Below are positions 33,883 through 45,950 of a DNA stretch of 64,000 nt, in pieces. The notes under the pieces were generated by a model. The model saw nothing but the letters and a program-made list of their open reading frames with translations, had not been told where the DNA came from and did not search any database. Position numbers and translations under genes: made by a program. This DNA is from Thereva unica (taxonomy: Eukaryota; Arthropoda; Insecta; Diptera; Therevidae), in contig OX465281.1 in NCBI GenBank assembly GCA_949987705.1, positions 223,419,978 through 223,483,977 of the forward strand. Direction: 5' to 3'. Every line of letters begins with the position of its first letter. Positions within the stretch are counted from its first letter, which is position 1.

Positions 33883-34077
33883 CAGTTTGTGCAGCTTTCG
33901 CAATTCCTCAGAAATAATAATTTATTAATTCCGCGTTTCCGCACGTTAATTGGTGATCGTTATTTCTTGTCTTCGCAGCAATTCGAATCTCCCCGGCCCG
34001 CGGAATCATAATGCATTTTCAAAGTTGCTTGTTTTGGGTTGGCCACCCATGCTTTAGATGATGCATCATTTTTAGAA

Positions 34078-34205
34078 GGCCCCTATTCCGATAGCCACCT
34101 CATTTTTTCCCACCTGACATTTTTTGTCACGTCACTTTTTAAGTGATATTCAAGAAGTGAGATAAAATGTGAAAAAATATTTTTGAAAGATGGCAATTCA
34201 GCTCC
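34078..34205. mobile_element. Partial MITE (GGCCCCTATTCC family)
   Basis: It begins GGCCCCTATTCCGATAGCCA and continues with GTCACGTCACTTTT, matching the left arm of the element at 38478. The other end is missing. Confidence 0.6.
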
Positions 34206-34486
34206 AGAAAGAGACGGGAATTTATCTCAAAATTCTAAAGTAATTTAGAAATATGAGCTTTGTGGAAATGTAGTTTGATAGTGATAAGGGGGAGAGGCAA
34301 GATTTAAAGCTTATGGCAAGATAACGATACAAAATAAGAGATAAATCAAATCTTTTGGATGTGCCTGTTTAACGTAAGCTATCATTTCATTTTTTCTTAA
34401 TAATTTACTAGATTTCTCTTCAGATTTACACACAATATTTTAGAATCTCCAAAGAACTGTTTCTATTCCTTCTTGAGATTTTAGAA
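34206..34486. other. AT-rich spacer
   Basis: Nothing recognised. Confidence 0.4.
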
Positions 34487-35462
34487 AGATATTCTCTTCA
34501 AAGTGATGGAGACAATAATAAACAAGTGGCTTTTGAGATATCTTGAACACCACAAAATATTAAATGACAAACAGTACGGCTTTAGACCAAAAAGATCTAC
34601 TGGCGACCTCCTTGTTTGCCTAACTGAACACCTCAACCAAAGTATACACCGATTTGGTGAATCTGGCCTGGTTGCTTTAGATATCTCCAAGGCTTTTGAC
34701 AGAGTGTGGCACCCCTCTCTGTTAACTAAACTCCAGGCTATTGGTATTGACTTTGTTCTAAGGAACTGGATTAAGGGCTTCCTTTCTGGCCGTTAAATCA
34801 AGGTAGTATTGGATGGCGTCGAATCCGACCCCCACACCATCTCCGCAGGTGTTCCTCAGGGCTCAATTCTATCACCAGCTCTCTTCCTAATTTTTATAAA
34901 TGACCTGCTCTCAATCCCTTCCAACCCACTCCACTGCTTTGCCGACGACAGTACACTACGGTACTCCTATGGCTTCGATACTGTAGGACAAGCACGCGCC
35001 AGACCTTGTCTGCATTATCGCAATCTCATGTCCATTTCAATCAACAGGGACATCGAACGAATTCTTGAATGGGGCCGCAAGAACCGTGTCGAATTCAATG
35101 CACCAAAAACGAAGTATTGTCTCATCTCCAATAAAACCTGCACCGACCCTCCTTCTATATCAGTGGACAATAAAAACCTAACGGCAGAACCGTCTTTAAA
35201 CATCCTAGGCATAACACTATCCGAAGATCTGCGGTAGAATAACCACATATTCCAAATCGCTAAACAAGCATCGCAATGCCTGGGATTCCTGAAAAGATGC
35301 AAATTCCTCCTTCAGCCGTCGGCCAGGGCTACAATCGACAAGTCCTACATTCGTCCCCACTTCGAATACAACTCGTATATTTGGGTTGGGGCCCCGAGAA
35401 CCACGTTAGCCTGGCTGGACAAGGTGCAAAGTCGCGCTCTCAAAGTTATTGGCGATAGCGCC

Positions 35463-36434
35463 GGTTACGGTTTAGTATCCTGCAGCACGATTCGGGCGGA
35501 GGGGCAAATTTATAACGAGAGGGGAGGGGTGGGCGAGCCTCCCCTTAAAGTGTCGCAAGTGCGGAAATGTACCGTTATTCCAAAATAAATATATAAATTT
35601 TTGCTCTGGTTTAGTTCCCTGCGGCATGATTTGTGGCTTGGAGGGAGTGGGGTTGTGTGGAGGAGGCTGTGCGAGCATTCTCTCGACGTATGCAAGTGCG
35701 GAAATGTCCCGTTATAACACAATTTTAGCGTAAAAATGTAAACATGAAAAGAACAATTTCGCTTTTATTTAAAAGGTATTATCATGGTTTGTATACATGT
35801 TTCACGGCATTAATTACCTGAAAAAAAGGGTCTTGTTTATTGCGAACTACAGCCCCCCATACCCCCTTTTACTACCCTCGTCCCCCGCTTAATAGTTGGG
35901 GAGCTCTGCCACCCACACCCCCTGCCCAAAATAGGGCGGTCCTGCCCCCCCCCCCTAATATCTTACCATACACTAAATTAACCGTATTCATTGGCCTCGA
36001 TTCCCAGATCCGATGGGAGGGAAGTGAGTTGCGGATTTGACACTTTGCGATTCTCAGATCCGCAACCCCGAATTTCTTTTTGACATTTTCCGCGCTGTAA
36101 AAGTGTGATCCGCAACAAATTTTCTGCGGATTTGAACGACAAATGCGCCTGAGATAATCCGACATCATATATTTCATTATCGCGTGAGTCTTCACTCCGA
36201 ATTTTCGATTTAAACCAATCCGGGACTGCGGATTTGAGAATCGCAAAGTTTCAAATCCTCACTCACTTCCCTCCCGTCGGATCTGGGAATCGAGGCCATT
36301 ATTATTTTTTTTGCAATAACGGGACATTTCCGCACTTGCACACTTCAAGAAAATGTCCACACAACCCCTCCCACCCAAACCCTGAAATCGTGCCGCTAGC
36401 CTGAAATCGTGCCGCAGGAAACTAAACCAAAGCC
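35463..36434. mobile_element. Non-autonomous TIR element with 8-bp duplication (hAT/P-like)
   Basis: The left end is GGTTACGGTTTAGTATCCTG, followed by CAGCACGATT. The right end inverted is GGCTTTGGTTTAGTTTCCTG, followed by CGGCACGATT. ATAGCGCC is duplicated at 35455-35462 and 36435-36442, splitting the Jockey RT frame. A third TIR-like copy (GGTTTAGTTCCCTGCGGC) at about 35609 suggests an internal duplication. It encloses a 305-bp MITE. Confidence 0.85.
35993..36297. mobile_element. 305-bp fold-back MITE copy 2, duplication ATT
   Basis: The termini GGCCTCGATTCCCAGATC are inverted at both ends. ATT flanks both sides (35990-35992 and 36298-36300). The interior is the reverse complement of the copy at 15477-15778. 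It is nested inside the 8-bp-duplication element, so it is the youngest of three layers. Confidence 0.88.
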
Positions 36435-36925
36435 ATAGCGCCATTTGCTCCTCAATTGACTCATTAAGCCACCGTAGGAATGTAGCAGCCCTTGCAAAAT
36501 TTTACCGATTTTACCACAACGATTGCTCTACTGAAATAAGTAACCTCATGCCTCCACGGCAACTTTTCTCCCGCAACACTAGACTTGCCCGCTCGGCTCA
36601 CCCTTATAGTCTACAGCGCTTATCTTCGCGCACACTCCGATTTAGAAATTCGTTTATAACAAGAACAACGCGACTGTGGAACAACTTACCTCAGTCAATA
36701 TTCCCGAACTCATACAACACCCAAGAGTTCAAGCGCAAGGTTCACCACCATCTCCTCCAACACCCACCCGACTCCCCCTAATCTATCCTATCTTTCTCTC
36801 TATCCTTCGAGCTAAGCTTACTACTAGACATTGCACCATGACGTGTACGACATGACGGACTAGTAGTACAAAGGATGACACCTAAGCTTAGACTATCATA
36901 TAAAAAAAAAAAACTTCGAATGTAA

Positions 36926-37296
36926 TCGAAAATTTTAAATAATTTTCAGAAGGAACTTGTTTCCTTGGTAATAAATATTTCTTTCGACGTCTGAAGAGAT
37001 GGGGTACCTAAACTAAACAGCATCAGTGAACATCCTGTACATTTCCTTGTAAATTCTGCTTTACTTTGGTTACATTTTACGCCCTTCGATATCTGCTAGT
37101 TTTTCTCCATAAAGGCAATACATACAATTAAATTATATTCTGCTTGTTATTTTAACTTAAGATTTTAAGAATAATTATAAATCACCAAAAATATTTAAAA
37201 AAAAACATTTTTCCCACCCTTCGTTGCTTTAAAAAACAAAAAAATTGTGGCATCTCCTAAAAATTTTCCGTGACAAAAAGTGACATTTATCCGTGA
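36926..37296. other. AT-rich spacer
   Basis: Nothing recognised. Confidence 0.4.
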
Positions 37297-38459
37297 AGGC
37301 CCGTGGAGACGCTAAAACATGGTACAGGGACCATGTTCGAGGTGATGTTAGCCGTGTACGGGCCGGTACGCTTACCAGTTTTTTGGTCCGATCAACGGTC
37401 CGACTAAAATCAAAACTGGTTTGATTTCCGTCGATGTTCGTGGGCGGAGTTTCGTGTTGATGATACCATGTCCTACCATTTGCGGACTTGTTTGACCAAA
37501 TTTACTCGTACACGAAATGTTTCAATTTACCAGTTGACAACTGAATGACAGATTAACTTGAAATATTTTGACAAGATAGCGGTGTTCAAGTAAATCGGTC
37601 TTAGGGGCTGTGCCAAAATACAATTCAAATGTCAATTTGTATGAAAAACGCATTTCGATTTTACATTTCAATTTTCGGAGGTTTGTGTCTTTGGAAATGC
37701 AAGGAAATTTTTGAATTGTAGGGAAATTTTATGCCAACATTCGTTTGACAGTTTGTTGTAATTCAATTTTATTGTGAAAGATAAAATTCTAAATAATCAC
37801 AAGGCTGTTGGTATACTAGTTATGCAAATGTGTAGGACATTTAACCCTGAAATGAGTGAAATCTATGGCCCGATATGGAATCTTGAACTTCTGGGCATAT
37901 TAGTTGAATTCATTTCCAATTATTAGGGATAAATATGTGTAATTCTTGCAATTTTCAGTGCACGATTCTCGTCACCGTCAATACATTAAGGGCTGATCCT
38001 CCTACACCGTAGGACGTTGCATCAGACGTACACCAAAATAATAAAATTAACACAGTTTCTTAAAAAAAATTGAGTCATTTTTTTTTTCAAAGCTTTACAA
38101 ATATGTACATAACTGCTACTTGCATTCTACCCGTACTGGATAGATGCTCATGAAGCTCTTCCGTTTCAATTACTTTAAAACATAAAACAACGTGGCCCAA
38201 GGCTGCTTTAAAATAAATTATTAAAAAAATTACAAATTGCAAATGTTGTTGCCATCCATATTTCCAAATAATAATATCAATTGTCAATGAAATGCGAGAA
38301 ATGTATTTTGGCACACTTTGTAATTTCGAAGTGTCCATGGTGAAAGTAGCAAATTCGGAATTGTATTTTGGCACCCACCCTTAGCACATGTTTTACCGTC
38401 TGCGGGTTTTTGGTCGTACCATGTTTACTCGTACCATGTTTTAGCGTCTCCACGGGCCT
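37297..38459. mobile_element. Outer MITE, duplication TGA, hosting another element
   Basis: The ends are AGGCCCGTGGAGACGCTAAA (followed by ACATGGTAC) and its inverse at 38430-38459. TGA flanks both sides (37294-37296 and 38460-38462). Without the inner element it is about 383 bp. Confidence 0.78.
37604..38380. mobile_element. 777-bp MITE nested in the outer one, duplication TTA
   Basis: The termini are GGGGCTGTGCCAAAATACAA on the left and, inverted on the right, GGGTGGGTGCCAAAATACAA. TTA flanks both sides (37601-37603 and 38381-38383). No coding capacity was recognised. Confidence 0.78.
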
Positions 38460-38477
38460 TGAGAAATGCAACTATAA

Positions 38478-39181
38478 GGCCCCTATTCCCATTGTCACCT
38501 CACTTTTTTTCTCACTTCATAGTTTTTGTCACGTCACTTTTGAAGTGGTATTCTCATAGTCGAGTAAAATTTGTGAGATAAAATGTCACAAAACTAGGTG
38601 TGGTATTCTCGAAGTCATTTTTTGTAGCAAATGCCACTGAAAATGGTCATTTTATATCACTTGGAAGTTGTAGGTGACGTTACGATTTTTTTTAAATAGA
38701 TAGTGGCAAAGGGTAAGAAATATGTTTTGTTTTAATTTATCTGATGATTTATCGTTATTCTTATATCCTAGAATTAAAATAATGAACAGGAGGCAATTCG
38801 ATTGCCTTATTGGCTTTATCGTAAACAACAAGGAAAAAGGAAAAGGGGTAAAAGTTAGCCAAAGCAAGGCATTCCGCCATAAAAATAAATGGGAGAAATG
38901 TTCGTTAATGATTAACAGTTAAGTCCACCAACCATGACGGCCGCCGAGTAGTAAAAGGTATACCAAATGCCGTCACTTTTTCTACAACAGGTGACTACGA
39001 AAATACGAAAATTGGTTTGTCACATTTGCAATGGATGACGTGACTATGGGAATAGGGGCCTAAATGACTTCGGGAATGCCATACTCTCACTTTTGTGACA
39101 ACTGTCACTTAGGTGACTATGAGAATACGAAACTGGTTTGTCACTCTTTCAATGGGTGATGGGACTAGGGGAATAGGGGCC
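38478..39181. mobile_element. MITE pair (GGCCCCTATTCCC family), duplication TAA
   Basis: The left end at 38478 is GGCCCCTATTCCCATTGTCA. One matching right end closes at 39060 (ATGGGAATAGGGGCC), with TAA on both sides. A second right-end copy follows at 39061-39181. Its interior mirrors the left arm better, so two elements have recombined or nested. CACGTCACTTTT and GTGAC motifs recur inside. Confidence 0.75.
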
Positions 39182-41434
39182 GAAGTTTAGTTTATTCTGA
39201 TTCCTTGTCAACGTTTCAATCTATCGACAAAAAAATGTATTTTCTATTGCTCCATTACGATGGCTTTTTTAATAATTCTCTTTAATAACAGAACTTAAAG
39301 AAATAAATAGCTTGCATCTAAAACAATAAAATATTACATAACTTAAATAAGAGTAGCACGAAAGAAAATAAAAACAAAAATACCGCTTGTCTAACAAATA
39401 TCAGTAAAAAAAACCAATTTTGACGATTATTAACTATGGAAATGACATTTTTTAAGGTACATCCTTGCAAAAGACGAATTTAAATAAATAACAACAAATA
39501 AACCTTTTCGATTTTACAGTAATAGTTTTTCATCAATCCAATAACATTGTATAATTATATATTAGATCATATTTAATATCCACTAATAGAATTGTTTCAT
39601 TTTGGTTTTTTATTAATAGTAAAATTTCAGATATATATATTTTTTTATAATTTAATAATAATCTTTTGCTAAACAGTGCCTTTCGAAAAAAACAAAAACA
39701 AAATAACGACAAATTATTACACAAAAAATTGATATGGCGCTAATGAAAATATAACAAAATTTTGATATAGATTCGTAATAATGAAGAATAAAATCATCGT
39801 TATGAGGCTACAAAAAAAAATGTTTCGTTATATAATAAAAGATTAGTAAATCTTTTTTAATGAATCTAAATAAAATTTCGTTATATTGTAAAATTGCAAA
39901 AAAAAAACAATTCAAAAAACAAAATATTAATACAAGGAAACAATTAAACAATTATGATGATAAACATTGAAAGAGAGAGAAAAAAATAAATAAAAACAAT
40001 AACGACGTTATATACAACATGCGTGTGCCCTAATAACTAAAAGTTATTAAGTAAACAAAAAAATAAATAAATAAATAAAAAAAAATAAAAACAAATTAAA
40101 AAATAAAAACATTTATTGAAAACATTTTTTTGTTTCTTTAAAAAATAAAAAAATGTTTATGGTCTGTGATGTTATAAATATATTTTTATATATTTGTTAT
40201 TATATTGTTAAACATAAACGTATTTAAAAAGAGAAAATAAATAAAAAAATAAAAATGAATTATGTGAAACAAGAGAAAAATATAACTAACATATATTTAA
40301 AAAAAAAAGAAATATGAGAGGAATAAGTAAAAAAAATATAACTATTGATTAAAGAAAAAAAAACAAGATACGCTTAACTATTATAGTTAGGGAAATTCAA
40401 TTTCCATTATTTAAAAAAATGAAATGAAAAAATATAAGATCAAATTTTGATGTTTTAATAATATCTAAATCACATCAAATGTGTTAGGCGTATTATATTA
40501 ATTATGTTGGTTAATATTTATATGATATATAAAAAAAAATAATGGAAACAAAAAGAAAAAAAAAGAAAATTAAGATCTGATTATTACGTGATTTTTACAA
40601 TGTAAGAATGTAACATCTTTGAAAAAATAAAAATTAAATAAAAAAAATTTGTAAGATGAAAATATAAAATAAGCTTGCGAGAGAAGAGATAAATGAGAGA
40701 AGAAAAAACAAAATAAAAAAACAAACAATAAATTTGTTAAGCAACATTAAGATCGAATCTTAACATAATGACTGCATCTGCCCAAATCAAAATAAAAAAA
40801 AAAGAAAGTGAAAATGAAATGGAAATGTTGGAACAGTTTTAGAAATAAATAATAATAATAATAATATTGAAACAAGAGAAACAAAGCAGAAAGAAAGAAA
40901 GATACACAAAATGGTAGAGTAACAATTTTTGAACTTGGTGAAAAAAATAAAAAATAATATTGAACCAGCAAACTTGAATGTTTGAAACAATTTTTTTTTT
41001 CTTTTTTCTAAAAGAAATAAAATAAAAACAAAAGTAATTTCTTATTACTTTAAATTTTTAAAAAAGAGAAAATAAGTAAATGTATATGTATACAATGAAA
41101 AATTTTGAGAATTACATAATTTTTTCTGTATTATACAGGAAAATAGCTTCTTGTTTACTATATAATGAAGCTTACATTTGTCACCAATGTAACTGGAGGT
41201 TTATGTTTTTCGATGATTCAATAAGAATATAAAAAATACCTTTCAGCTTTATAAAAATGTTGTAGGTTTTGTAAATAATTTGTTGTTAGTTGTAACACTA
41301 TAGCCTTTTGATTTCAGATTATCTTTAACAAAAATCGATGTTGTAAGTTTCTATTTGAAATTTTAAATTTGTCCTAGAATTCAAGTAACTTTTCTCTTAT
41401 TTTATTATAAAGGCTACTTTGTAGATCGTAATTG
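39182..41434 (+). other. A-rich, T-poor block 1
   Basis: There is no ORF of interest. The plus strand shows long A-runs with A-rich spacers (AAATAAATAAATAAA, AAGAAAGAAAG) and clearly more A than T, especially at 39840-41040. The composition matches the blocks at 43850-45950 and 48010-49430. It may be part of an extended 3' UTR of the upstream gene. Confidence 0.4.
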
Positions 41435-42264
41435 CTCAAGTAAAAATAAAAAATGGCCTTACAACGGGGGAACATCAATCGTGATTGAAAAATAGTCCCT
41501 GGCATTTTGAAGGGCATCAGAAGGCCGGTTGCAGGACAGTGAGGCCGTACGCCCAAAACACATACCGACATCTATATAGAGATATAAATGCAAGTGGATT
41601 CCCCTATAATAAATAAGATGCATACATAAATGGAAAATCTCATTCTATTTATATTGAAGGTCGACACCCGGCAAAACTATAAGCAATTTAACAGCTCAAA
41701 AAAGAAATCACTTTGGAGGGAAAATGTGACCCTCGCTCCCAACAAAACTCACTGCGTATTTATTAAGAAAAACATGTGCTCATAACATCGAATTCGAACA
41801 TTTCAAAAATTCTATAAACGCACTGCAATTAAATGTTTCATTTTTTCGGCTGTTTTTTCTTCGAACGGTTAAATAAGAAAATTTCCCACTAAAATATAAC
41901 TAAACACGCATTTCACATACAACAAACCGACGACTGACGACCTCGTTCCCCTTGCGCAACGATAATCTTGCAGGATATATCGAAAGGGCCATTCATTGAC
42001 ATAACGAAAATGTTCAAGACCCCGTAAAACAGATTCAACAATACATTTGGTGCAGATTCTTTTTTGGCTCAAGTTTGCCCGTAGAATGCCCACGTCCACA
42101 GCTTAGTTCTTGGCCATTTAAATCTTTTGGTCAAATTTAGCCGCCGTGAGGCCGTATTTGCTCCCATTAATAATGGGTAAAACTTGTACGGCCGTCATAT
42201 CCCCCTTAAAAGCCAAGCGGCCGTGACTTGCCCGCCATAAGCCCATTTTTATTTTTACTCGGGT
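41435..42264. mobile_element. TIR element (AGTAAAAATAAAAATGG ends)
   Basis: The left end is TGCTCAAGTAAAAATAAAAA, then ATGGCCTTA. The right end inverted is CACCCGAGTAAAAATAAAAA, then TGGGCTTATGGCGGGCAAG. A second right end of the same family is at 58226-58306. No protein was recognised inside, and no target duplication was fixed. Confidence 0.5.
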
Positions 42265-43548
42265 GATCTATAGCTTTATTACGTAAGATCATTCTGGAAC
42301 TATATACACTGTAGGAGAAGGCGGTATTAATTATTCTAAAGAATTAATAGCTCTTCTCTCATTTATTCAAAAATTCACCTTATAAAAGACTGGGACGACG
42401 ACTCAGCCATTGTATTACAACTTTACCGGTTTTCTTAGTATCTATTGTTATGGCTCTTTTACAACCCAAACGCAAAGAGGAAACGCAAATTGGAGCTCTT
42501 TTATCGCACAGGAGTTTATATATACATACATATTACGAACTTGGATTCCAGACAGAGAGAAAAGCTTCCAAATTTCGGTGCGTTAAAAAATCTCCAATTT
42601 GCGTTTCGATCTTGTTTTTGGACTGTAAAATGGCCTTTAATTTCATTTCAAAGGTCGTATTGTACTTCCACAAATTTTGTGTTGTAGGTGCTTTATGTAA
42701 TGAAGGCTTATCCAAGGCCGGTGGAACACGTGAGGATGGAAGGAAAAGTGCACACGCACTTTCGCTTTGGGTGTTGAGATCCGCACCCTAAATATTTAAT
42801 ATAAAACCATACCCAAAACTATTTCGGTCGCTGATGACAAAGGAATGTGGCTGCACACAAGCAAAGATTTCATACAAGCCTAAGCTTTTTAATCCCGACG
42901 AGACTAGTATTTAAAAAGAAGATTGTCTCAAAGGTATGCCCGAAAGAGGGATTTCCCCGAAGGTTCCTCATGAGAACCCCATGTAACAAATGAGAGGCAT
43001 GCCGAATGAGTTTCCTCATGAACACCGCTAAAAAAACAGCAATACTGAAGTGAAGTCAATGGCCGAAGCGCGCAAATTCGAGCAAATTGGTGAACTGAAC
43101 TTAAAAAAAATAACCTCAGTTCGCATACAATTTCCACATATTCAACTGATGATAAACAAATATCAGTTCCCCCGACTGGTATCGAGCTGAAGTTTAACGT
43201 AAAAGCTCACTCTAAAGAAAGTAATCAACTGGAATAGTGGAATGCCATTTCAGTGGCTTTTGCATTTCTGACTTCTGGCAAAAAAGTATTAACGATTTCA
43301 AGCACGAACTGCCGGTGAAGCCACTTATGTGAATTGAACTGGGATTGCTTCATATTTCAGGCATCCGTGAAAGATAAGCATACTGGTCAATAATGCCAAA
43401 ACTAAATGGGAAGTCAAGTTAGGAACCATTGCATATGAATGTATGAGAGTGACCAAAATGGAAGTAAGTGGAAGTTACATCTAATTCAGTGGAAGTAACG
43501 TCTATTTCCCTTCTGCGTTACTTTTCATTTAGGTTTGGCTTATAGATT
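42265..43548. other. Unassigned sequence
   Basis: A short inverted repeat (AACGCAAATTGGAG at 42481 and CTCCAATTTGCGTT at 42591) makes the frames at 42450-42791 look open on both strands. I see no gene. Confidence 0.4.
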
Positions 43549-43705
43549 GGTTCTGGTTCGATTACAGAAGTTAAGCAGCATTGGACGTAATTAGTACTTA
43601 GTTGGGAGACCATATTGGTAAAACGACACTCGTGTTTAAAAATATTTTCGACATCGGCGCAGTTATTATTAACATATCCAAACCGAAAATCTCAATTTTT
43701 CGGCC
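43549..43705 (+). repeat. 5S rRNA-derived SINE-like repeat, copy B
   Basis: GGTTCTGGTTCGATTACAG, then AAGTTAAGCAGCATTGGACG and TTAGTACTTAGTTGGGAGAC, match internal 5S rRNA including the pol III control region. The downstream body (AAAACGACACTCGTGTTT, then CGACATCGGCGCAGTTATTA and CCGAAAATCTCAATTTTT) is shared with copy A at 1-202. The shared non-5S body makes it a repeat rather than a stray 5S pseudogene. Confidence 0.75.
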
Positions 43706-43849
43706 TCCCTTTTTCCCTCGGAATCCAGGTGCAATGATTTTTCCTCAAGGGGCCCAATTCGGGCATTCCTTATGACGGGGCACGAATGAGGCAAGGCGTT
43801 AGATCCTTTGTGTGCTATTTTCTTTAACACGCATCTCTTATGCTACTAC

Positions 43850-45950
43850 ACTGCGAAATATATTGTAACTAAGAACTATTCTGGTTACCATGCTCAACAA
43901 CTTCAATACGCAAAAATGTATTGAGAAAAATACTTAAAATTATATGGGTGTAATTCACTAGAGAATTACAGAAAGTTTACAAAGCCACAAGTATAATGTA
44001 TTTTAATTCTTATTGAATCATTCCAAAAACAATTACCATATCTGTGTTACTAAAAATCCAAGAAATATGACTAATTTTTACAGATCCCAAAAAAACTAAA
44101 CTAAATATATATAGAAAAAAAAAATAAGAGAAAAACATTTGTAATTTTTAAATAAATTCTATAAAATTATTGAGGAAATGTTAAAAAAAAAATAAAACAA
44201 TAACTTTGTTATTATTAACAAAAATAAATATAGACGCTGCAGTAATGTTTATTTAAATTTAAAAACAGAAAAACAATGTAATTTGTTGATAAATGAAAGG
44301 AACACACACATTATAACGAAAATTTAACTGAGTCAGATAAATTCTATTAACAATATTCAATCTGTTTTTACTTGAATGCAAAAATTTATCTAAGGAAATA
44401 CAAAAAAAAAATATATTAATTAAGATGGGATGATTTCTGCGTCCCCCTTCTATAATAAAGTAAAGAAATGCTACTAAGTGAAAATTTAAAAAAGTTTTAA
44501 ACAAACAAAAAAAAAAATATAAAAATATTTTGAAATAAATTTTGAAAAAGAAAGTCTTTTAAAAAATGCTTATTTCAATATTTAAAAACAAAACGGAAGC
44601 TGCTTTAATATCGGCTATATTTGAAAAAATAAATAATTATAAAAAATAAATAAAAAGAAATGCAAACTTTATTTTTTCAGAACAATTTTAGGCAAAATGG
44701 CATCGTCTTATATATTATGTATTATTATTGCACTTATTATAAAAAAAAAATACAAGCATATATTTTAATTTAATAATTACAAGTTCACATAAAATGATAA
44801 AATAAAACCGATAATGAATGATCAAGAAAATAACAAAAAAATACATTAAAAAAAAGTATAAGAAAATAGCATTATTTAGTTTTCCTCCGTATGTGTTAGA
44901 GAAAAAAAACTGCTTACATAAAAATCTTTTTAAATTTAAACAAAAAAATATATATTAACATTTAAAACAAATGCAAAACAATGTTCAAGTGACATATTTA
45001 AACAAAAAAAAAAACAAACAAAAACAAAAAAATGAAAACCATTTTACCTTTAAGATTATTGAAAAGTAAAGAAGTTAAAGTATAAAAACAAATACAATAT
45101 TAAATATTTTTTAATTTAAACTAAAAGTAATTACAATAAAAATATTTAAAAACAATACAAAAAATCCCCAATACAATACACTGAAAAAAATAGAAACGAA
45201 AAAAAAACATATAGCTTATAAAAAAACAAGTAATATTATATTGCAAATTGAATAAAAAAAAGCAAACTTAACATTTAAAAGAAAATGTTAGTTTTAAAAC
45301 TAACTTCAAAAAATATAGAGGAACAAGTTTTACAGTAAAAAAAAAACAAACAAAATATTTAAAGTTTTTAGAAAACAAAAAAAAATAATTATAAAAACAA
45401 ATAAGTTTTTATTTACTAAAAAGAAAAAGAAAAACATAGTGTTGGAAACAAACAAAAAAAACGAAATCTTTAAAAAATGCTAGTAGCGTATCCTTCGCAG
45501 TAGCAAAAATAAAAGTGTGAAAATAAAACACACTCGTTTTATGTTTTTCTTGAAAAAAAAAACACATTTAACACATTTTACTTTTTTTTATTTAATATAT
45601 TAACAATTTATTTTTTGTTTTTCAAGAATAAAGAAGAAAACAAAAAAAGAAGAAGAAATAAAACAAGATTAAAAAATTGAACAAAAAATAAAATAAAATC
45701 ATAGTTTTAGACGCGTTTTTTGCATGTTTCAATGATGTAGAGCGTTCTATTACACGCTGTAAATAATTATTAGCAAAAGGGAAACAATTTTTTTAATTTA
45801 AACTTTTTCTCTTATTTTCAATATATATAAAATATTCGTTTTTAATTTCATATTTTTTTTATAGCAATTTAAGATATTTTTTTAATGCTATTGTTTAAAA
45901 AAACATAGTTTTCTTATTTGTTTTTTTGAAGAGCAGTTGAATGTTGTGGA
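43850..45950 (+). other. A-rich, T-poor block 2
   Basis: It has the same composition as the block at 39.2-41.4 kb. Long A-runs separated by C or G (AAACAAACAAAAACAAAAAA) are on the plus strand. No coding frame. Confidence 0.4.

Larger units (their letters stand above)
34487..36925 (+). mobile_element. Jockey-like LINE RT, interrupted at 35463-36434
   Basis: The RT frame 34503-35237 has YGFRPKRSTGDLLVCLTEHL, LDISKAFDRVWHPSLLTKL, GVPQGSILSPALFLIFINDL and an intact FADD box (HCFADDSTL), with single stops at about 34795 and 35235. The frame resumes after the insertion at LSHRRNVAALAKFYR (about 36465). It ends at FKRKVHHHLLQHPPDSP, followed by a 3' UTR and an A-run at 36900. The 3' UTR (GCACCATGACGTGTACGACA) matches the copy ending at 61775. 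It is 5'-truncated. Confidence 0.85.

Noticed and set aside
42450..42791. 113-residue ORF with coding look
   Set aside because: It overlaps a small inverted repeat that keeps frames open on both strands; no recognisable domain.
43549..43640. Functional 5S rRNA gene
   Set aside because: The 5' quarter is missing, the helix positions are mutated, and the sequence continues into a repeat body shared with another locus.
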